64,000 nucleotides of DNA from Peredibacter starrii (GTDB lineage: Bacteria; Bdellovibrionota; Bacteriovoracia; Bacteriovoracales; Bacteriovoracaceae): assembly GCF_034259205.1 (NCBI RefSeq), contig NZ_CP139487.1, forward strand, positions 3,410,001-3,474,000, read 5' to 3'. The translations under genes and the position numbers were made by a program. The notes under the pieces are model-generated. The model saw nothing but the letters and a program-made list of their open reading frames with translations. It was not told where the DNA came from and did not search any database. Positions 59,431 through 64,000 of the stretch are shown here, in pieces (within the stretch, counting starts at the first letter, position 1; each line of letters opens with the position of its first letter).

Positions 59431-60258
59431 TCAACGTAGAAGCTTGCGGGTAGAAATTACAATTTGATCCCGGTATTTATAATAACAAAAAGATACCATC
59501 CAAATTGCGGCTAGAAAAGCCAAGTTGAGTTTTGTTTTTACAGTGAACGGTGAAAAGTCATCTCCCCACACTGGATCCATTCCAAACAAAGATCCCATCG
59601 GGGCAACAAACACGACAAGAAAACAAACTACATTGCTCCAACTCTTAAAAGATTTGCCTGAAAGGTACATAAGAGTTGAAAAACAAAGAACCACATAAGG
59701 TAGTAGTTCATAATAGTCAGGAACACTCAGGCGAAATCCAGCAGAGAAAAACACTGTGTAGATGAGACTCAGCCATCCAAGACTCGGCTGTTCTTTTTGG
59801 TTGAGAACATCATCCAAATAAGCGATCACAATGAACTCGATACCAAAGAATAAAAAAAGTCCGAGGAAAGAGGCCAAATGGTAATACCAGTAACCTAAAT
59901 TCTGACCGGTATACACCACCCCACTAAGACTGAGATAGCTTGCGATCATAAAAAATGAAATAATGATCGCCTTTGGCTCCGGCCAGCGCACGAGTTCGCG
60001 AATGAGTTCACGAATAGACTTCAATTGATAAAGACGAACTTTGAACCAGCGATTCAAGAGAAACAGTGAGAGAAGCTTCCCGAAAATCAGGATCTCCCAA
60101 TGGTTATTGTGAAGCCATGATTCAACAATGCTGATTTCGTGATCAAGGAGGAAGTGAAAGAACGCACCTATCGAAGTCAAAATGATTACGATCACCACAT
60201 AAAGTAGCTGGTAGGCCCCGTAATACTTAACGTTCTTTAAGAGATTGCCTTCAAACAT
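59431..60258 (-). CDS. Hypothetical polytopic membrane protein
   Basis: 275 residues from the ATG at 60258 (MFEGNLLK); the frame extends 30 nt upstream, but this ATG overlaps the previous stop as TAATG. About seven TM helices (LLYVVIVIILTSIGAFFHFL, IIISFFMIASYLSLSGVV, FLGLFLFFGIEFIVIAYL). No family recognised. Its place in front of tolQ suggests an envelope role. Confidence 0.65.
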   Translation of the reverse strand: MFEGNLLKNVKYYGAYQLLYVVIVIILTSIGAFFHFLLDHEISIVESWLHNNHWEILIFGKLLSLFLLNRWFKVRLYQLKSIRELIRELVRWPEPKAIIISFFMIASYLSLSGVVYTGQNLGYWYYHLASFLGLFLFFGIEFIVIAYLDDVLNQKEQPSLGWLSLIYTVFFSAGFRLSVPDYYELLPYVVLCFSTLMYLSGKSFKSWSNVVCFLVVFVAPMGSLFGMDPVWGDDFSPFTVKTKLNLAFLAAIWMVSFCYYKYRDQIVISTRKLLR

Positions 60259-61142
60259 TAGAGCACTTTCTCTTCGGGTGAGAGCCACTTCACTTGCATC
60301 TCAGGTGAAGGATAAAGACGAACATAGTCTTTATATTGAACATTTACTTTGATGAATCGATCGATCTTCCCTAAAAGACGGAAGTAAGTGTTCCAAAGTT
60401 CAGGATTCGATTTCAGGAAAGCGTCCATCTTTTTGGTAATTTCAAACTGCTGCTGAAAAGTATAACCTTTCTGATTCACCTGGTTGGTGTAGTTCTTCAG
60501 AAGCTCTTCCACCATCGAAAGGTCCGGTTTAGAACCGTAAAAATTGGTTCCAGCGAGTTTCGTCATTTTTTCAGTGGCCACGTTCTTTTTAAAGTAACCG
60601 GCCTCAAGACGAAAGTAATCTTCCAATAGAAGAAGTGAAATTTCTAATTTAGATAGATCCAACGAACGAACAAATGGAACGGACAGGATAAAGATCATCT
60701 CTTCATTTCCAGGAAGTGCCGCTCGTACAGTGGTAGGAGTATTGAGCATCAGGATCTTGAATTTTTTTTGATAGAAACCAAGTTGCTGCATGATCTTTTT
60801 GAAGTTTTCTTCCAGTCCATAGTCTGGTTTTTCAAAGTCCCAGTTTAAGAGCTGAGCGTTTTTCACCAGCCAGTATTCAGAAACAAATCCCCATAACTCA
60901 GATTCAGTTGGATAGTTGTATCTACTCTTCTCTACCTGGGTCTGTTCTTTCTTAAGAACTTGAACTTGCTTCTCTTTATTCTTAGCGGCCTGAGAGAGTC
61001 CATCTTGCTGAAGGACTTTTTTAATGCTCTTGAAGTTTACGACCTCAAGCTCTTTCTCTTCCTGCAATTTCTCAGTCTGAGCGATGGCCGAAAAGGCAAA
61101 GAGTCCAAGGCAAAGACAAAAGAAGTTCTTTTTAGTTAACAC
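60258..61142 (-). CDS. Secreted helical protein, possible inactive M48-like peptidase fold
   Basis: 294 residues, signal peptide 1-21. N-terminal coiled-coil (KKVLQQDGLSQAAKNKEKQV). The middle (EEMIFILSVPFVRSLDLSK followed by LEISLLLLEDYFRLEAGYF) follows the M48 layout in which LxxxVLAHELGH lies just after a strand and SxxELxxxL helix, but HExxH is LEDYF. Hence an inactive relative is possible (weak inference). Positioned between the SH3-like gene (overlap 11 nt) and the membrane protein gene. Confidence 0.5.
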   Translation of the reverse strand: MLTKKNFFCLCLGLFAFSAIAQTEKLQEEKELEVVNFKSIKKVLQQDGLSQAAKNKEKQVQVLKKEQTQVEKSRYNYPTESELWGFVSEYWLVKNAQLLNWDFEKPDYGLEENFKKIMQQLGFYQKKFKILMLNTPTTVRAALPGNEEMIFILSVPFVRSLDLSKLEISLLLLEDYFRLEAGYFKKNVATEKMTKLAGTNFYGSKPDLSMVEELLKNYTNQVNQKGYTFQQQFEITKKMDAFLKSNPELWNTYFRLLGKIDRFIKVNVQYKDYVRLYPSPEMQVKWLSPEEKVL

Positions 61143-61524
61143 GGGTTTCCCCTTGTACGTACTGGTCGTTTAAACGGCCCCAGTAGTAGAGTTCTGAAAG
61201 ATCCATATTAAAGGCATCAAAAAACTTCGGATACTTGCCCTGAAAACATTCTGGTCTCTTCTCTGCAAGAAATCTCTTCAACACAAACCCGCGGTAGTCC
61301 GCGACTTGTACATAGGCCCACTCAGGACCTGCAGAAACTTTTGAGGACTCAATCACCTTCACCGGATGAGAACACTGGATCGTCGTTAAGCTCGCCGAAG
61401 TTTTAACTGAAGATTGATGAACATGTCCGAACATGGGAGTGAAGTAAAACACCCCTACGACTTTTTCGTCGGTCGAAACAGTTTCAGCAAAAAGCAAACT
61501 TGGGAGCAAGAGGATCCACCACAT
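61132..61524 (-). CDS. Secreted SH3-like domain protein
   Basis: 130 residues from the ATG at 61524 (MWWILLLPSLLFA), with GGAAGG 8 nt upstream and 2 nt after the lapB stop; the open frame extends 54 nt earlier. Signal peptide to about 13. The mature part (VHQSSVKTSASLTTIQCSHP, then EWAYVQVADYRGFVLKRFL) resembles bacterial SH3 domains that bind peptidoglycan. Two cysteines (IQCSH, ECFQG) may form a disulphide. Function inferred from pattern. Confidence 0.6.
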   Translation of the reverse strand: MWWILLLPSLLFAETVSTDEKVVGVFYFTPMFGHVHQSSVKTSASLTTIQCSHPVKVIESSKVSAGPEWAYVQVADYRGFVLKRFLAEKRPECFQGKYPKFFDAFNMDLSELYYWGRLNDQYVQGETRVN

Positions 61525-61526
61525 CT

Positions 61527-62756
61527 TTATACCTTCCAACGGAACTGGATCGTTTCCCAGTTGTGACACTGAGGACATCTCCAGAAAATTTCGTCCGAGT
61601 TATAACCACATTGTGAACAATAGTGACGAGTAAGTGAGTTATGAAGGTTATTCAGAAGCGCTTTGGTATGGGCCAAAGCTTCGTCAACCTTACCTACTTC
61701 AATAAGGATCTTAATATATTCAACTTTAAGCACATCACTCTGACCGTGATTTTTCATCCAATCATCAAGAAGTGAGAACGCATCAGTTGTTCTCTGAAGG
61801 TCTTTCAATAGACGAATCTTTGAAAGCACAACAGAAGGAGAACTCATAAGATCAACATCTTTAAGACCTAAGAAATAAGTCTTAAGTTGATTCAGGCGCT
61901 CTCTATATTCATCTTTCTGCGGAAGCTTAGGATTGAACTGATCCAATGATACGAAAATAAAAGTCGCATACATTGGGTGCTCTTTCAGAAGCTCAAGAAG
62001 AATGCTGTTGGCGTTCTCCATGTTTCCAAGCACAAGATAAAGTCTTAAACGAAGGATCTTTGCCGATACTGATGGAGCAAAACGAAAAGCATCTTCCAGT
62101 TCTTCGGCACAGGCCTTGAACTGACCTTTATCAAAAAGAGCTTTCGCTTTTTGAACCAGGATATGTGAAATGGTTTCTGATTGGTTCTCCTGCCCTACTT
62201 TTGAAAGCATGATGCGGTAGTTGTAGGCCTGGTCCCAATCTTCGGTATCTTCAAAAATTCTACAAAGAGCAAGAATCACATCGTGTTGATCACGATTGAT
62301 TTTTAAAACGTCTTTATAAGTCTCAACCGCTTTATCAATGAAACCACCCTTGTCAAAATCCAGGGCCAGTTCTTTCAAAGCAAGAAGTCGAGTTGATTCA
62401 GAAATACTTTCGCGGGCAATCAGTGAACGGTGAATGGAAATCGCCTTCTCAATCTCTCCGTTAGACCGGAAAAGACCACCGAGTGCGAAATAAGTATCAA
62501 TCGTTTCACGATTAAGATCTACGGCATTCAGGAACTCTTTAATCGCGAGGTCTTTGTTACCATCAATTAAGTATTGAGTAGCATTTAAGAAGATGCGTGA
62601 CTGGGCCTCAAAAATAGAATTGCGATATTTCTTAGAGAGCTTGACTGCTTTATCACGTTCGATCACGTAGTGATAAATAAGCACAAGTGTGATCACCACT
62701 GCCACAACTGTGAGTGCGTGATCCTTTCCCCAATCTAGAAGAAAACTATAATCCAT
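61527..62756 (-). CDS. lapB: LapB/YciM-like TPR protein with C-terminal zinc ribbon
   Basis: 409 residues: N-terminal TM anchor near 13-28 (ALTVVAVVITLVLIYHYV), about nine TPR motifs, and a rubredoxin-type metal motif CSQCG...CPQCHN near 382-399. This is the architecture of LapB, which regulates LPS synthesis by controlling LpxC turnover with FtsH in enterics. FtsH is not in the window. Between sppA (8 nt) and the SH3 gene. Confidence 0.85.
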   Translation of the reverse strand: MDYSFLLDWGKDHALTVVAVVITLVLIYHYVIERDKAVKLSKKYRNSIFEAQSRIFLNATQYLIDGNKDLAIKEFLNAVDLNRETIDTYFALGGLFRSNGEIEKAISIHRSLIARESISESTRLLALKELALDFDKGGFIDKAVETYKDVLKINRDQHDVILALCRIFEDTEDWDQAYNYRIMLSKVGQENQSETISHILVQKAKALFDKGQFKACAEELEDAFRFAPSVSAKILRLRLYLVLGNMENANSILLELLKEHPMYATFIFVSLDQFNPKLPQKDEYRERLNQLKTYFLGLKDVDLMSSPSVVLSKIRLLKDLQRTTDAFSLLDDWMKNHGQSDVLKVEYIKILIEVGKVDEALAHTKALLNNLHNSLTRHYCSQCGYNSDEIFWRCPQCHNWETIQFRWKV

Positions 62757-62764
62757 TCGGGTCC

Positions 62765-63685
62765 CTACGGTTTAAAGAGGTACGCCGGCGTGGTCTTCGT
62801 CTCTACTTTGTTTTTGATAAATGAAAGAGTATCTTCAGTATCTTGCAAAAATTCAGAGAGAGAAAACTTTTTACGTGCCGGTTTCATATAACGAAGAGCA
62901 AACTTCCCTTCGAGTTTCATTTCTTTATGGATGGCACGGCCTGCCTGCCATAAGCTTCCCACTTCATCTACAAGACCAAGTTCTTTCGCCTCGTATCCGT
63001 GGAAGATCTGACCTTGAGCAAGTTCAGTAATATCTTTTTTCAAACGGTCCTTACGAACAGCTGAGATATCGTCCATGAATTGTTTATGAGTTCCAGCAAG
63101 AAGTGTTGTTAAGAACGCACGCTCTTCTTCAGTCATCGGACGACCAGGGTTACCAATGTCTTTATAACGGCCGGCCTTGATTGTTTCTTGCTTATACTTT
63201 GCCCATGCGAATAGTTCAGAAAGGTCCGCCATCTGCATGATCACGCCGATTGAACCAGTAAGTGTTCCTGCATTGGCCCAAATCTTACGAGTAGCTGCAC
63301 CGATGTAGTAACCACCAGAAGCGGCAACTGTACCAAATGAAGCGTAGATAGGTTTTTTCTTATCGATACGTCTCACCTCTTCATAGATCTCTTGAGTTGG
63401 GGCAACTGCACCACCGGGAGAATCAATGCGAAGGATGATCGCTTTGATTTCTTTATCTTCTTCGGCCGCAAATAGCATCTCAACAACTTTCTTCGATTCC
63501 ATGATTTCATTTTCAATTGGAATCACGGCGATTGGTGCTGACTTTGAATCCATCAGACCTTCACCCATCGAAGTTGTTTGCTTTAGTTGCGAAACTGTAT
63601 AGAAAGCAAAAATGAGGAACACAAAAAATAGAACAGTAACGAGGATAAATATACCAACTATCCCTTTGGATCTTTCACGGCTCAA
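62765..63685 (-). CDS. sppA: Signal peptide peptidase SppA (36-kDa type)
   Basis: 306 residues starting at TTG (63685), with AAGGAG 7 nt upstream. TM near 9-30. S49 motifs: RIDSPGGAVAPTQEIYEEV near 87-105, catalytic Ser123 in TVAASGGYYIGAA, GTLTGSIGVI near 140-149, and a Lys in KAGRYKDIG near 172 as candidate general base. Degrades cleaved signal peptides and membrane fragments. Heads the lapB-tol operon. Confidence 0.92.
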   Translation of the reverse strand: MSRERSKGIVGIFILVTVLFFVFLIFAFYTVSQLKQTTSMGEGLMDSKSAPIAVIPIENEIMESKKVVEMLFAAEEDKEIKAIILRIDSPGGAVAPTQEIYEEVRRIDKKKPIYASFGTVAASGGYYIGAATRKIWANAGTLTGSIGVIMQMADLSELFAWAKYKQETIKAGRYKDIGNPGRPMTEEERAFLTTLLAGTHKQFMDDISAVRKDRLKKDITELAQGQIFHGYEAKELGLVDEVGSLWQAGRAIHKEMKLEGKFALRYMKPARKKFSLSEFLQDTEDTLSFIKNKVETKTTPAYLFKP

Positions 63686-63718
63686 GCGGAACTCCTTCCC
63701 TAAGTTTCCAGAGCCTTA

Positions 63719-63747
63719 AGTATATCTAACTTTTAGATAAAAGTGAA
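63719..63747 (-). promoter_or_regulatory. Candidate promoter for sppA-lapB-tol operon
   Basis: On the minus strand TTCACT (complement of 63742-63747), 17-nt spacer, TATACT (complement of 63719-63724). The palindrome tatcta-actttt-tagata type (63723-63739) covers spacer and -10, so it might be an operator. About 34 nt upstream of the TTG. Confidence 0.4.
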
Positions 63748-63756
63748 AAGATTGTC

Positions 63757-64000
63757 CTAGAAATGGTAGCCCTTGTTAGCACAAGCGGCCTCTTTCTGGC
63801 TCACCTGTTGAAGAAGCCAAGAGTTGGGGCCGAGTGAAGCACTCTGCTTAATTCTGTCGTATTCACGTGCATACTGCTCAGCAATTCCTACACCCTCAAC
63901 CACAACCAGAGTCTCGTCATTGATGTAGTTTGCCGCTTCGGACCAGTTCTGAGAACCAACGATTACGGCCCTACGGTCAACAACTGCAAATTTATGATGG
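63757..64000 (-). CDS. Phospholipase D-like (HKD) protein, C-terminal fragment
   Basis: 80 codons plus stop; the rest is beyond the right edge. The fragment opens with HHKFAVVDRRAVIVGSQNWS, i.e. the HxKxxxxD motif with the GSxN(W/F)S follow-up of PLD superfamily nucleases and phospholipases. A cysteine near the end (AACANKGYHF). The first HKD copy and signal peptide are not visible. Could be a secreted nuclease or lipase. Confidence 0.8.
   Translation of the reverse strand, partial: HHKFAVVDRRAVIVGSQNWSEAANYINDETLVVVEGVGIAEQYAREYDRIKQSASLGPNSWLLQQVSQKEAACANKGYHF

Noticed and set aside
1-64000. CRISPR array, prophage or intact insertion sequence
   Set aside because: No regularly spaced repeats, phage structural genes or transposase genes with terminal repeats were seen.

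Overview
The window reads as bacterial chromosome from a Bdellovibrio-type predator or close relative (Bdellovibrionota, most like the Bacteriovorax/Peredibacter group). That placement is an inference. It rests on moderate GC, AGGAG-type Shine-Dalgarno sites, a cysteine-rich MotB N-terminus, a DUF3015/DUF4105 envelope cluster, many secreted proteins and lipoproteins, and overlapping operons. No rRNA, tRNA, CRISPR array, prophage or intact insertion sequence was found. Both ends are cut genes: an aminotransferase at the left and a phospholipase D-like protein at the right.

Layout. 1-1.6 kb: aminotransferase, coaD, rsmD and an unknown small gene on the minus strand. 1.8-5.1 kb: a large methyltransferase-like protein that lacks the catalytic motif, coupled to dtd. 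5-9.6 kb: a membrane protein with a kinase-like tail, a TonB-like protein, an ECF sigma/anti-sigma pair and a lipoprotein. 9.6-13.4 kb: gshB, a metalloprotease, a DUF454 protein and miaB. 13.5-17.3 kb: a tightly overlapping WYL-YciB-LOG-GNAT-unknown-CPBP operon. 17.4-20.6 kb: motA-motB with a sigma-28-like promoter, a pseudouridine synthase and small genes. 20.8-25.5 kb: the ribosomal/replication operon rpsF-rpsR, DUF2232, rplI, dnaB, pabB, in which S6 and S18 are one fused reading frame. 25.9-33.1 kb: secreted and outer-membrane accessory genes. 33.1-40.6 kb: RNase G and nucleoside uptake and salvage (nupC, deoA, pnp, cdd), then a DEDDh exonuclease. 40.6-42.6 kb: a possible 24-residue membrane peptide locus, a desaturase and a lipoprotein. 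42.6-50.3 kb: ftsE-ftsX-envC-ctp-xseA-M23 peptidase-sensor kinase. 50.5-56 kb: a Kelch lipoprotein, an HD hydrolase, a small gene and an unusual sigma-54-activator-like regulator. 56.2-63.7 kb: sppA-lapB-three unknowns-tolQ-tolR-tolA-tolB.

Together the window is dominated by envelope biology. It covers cell-wall remodelling (FtsEX/EnvC, M23, Ctp), outer-membrane constriction (Tol), LPS control (LapB), envelope proteolysis (SppA) and motility (MotAB). The nucleoside transporter and phosphorylases would suit a predator feeding on prey nucleic acid. The most notable features are the S6-S18 fusion, several proteins that keep a fold but lose catalytic motifs, the small-peptide locus, and RNA or promoter elements in front of RNase G, deoA and the S6-S18 gene.
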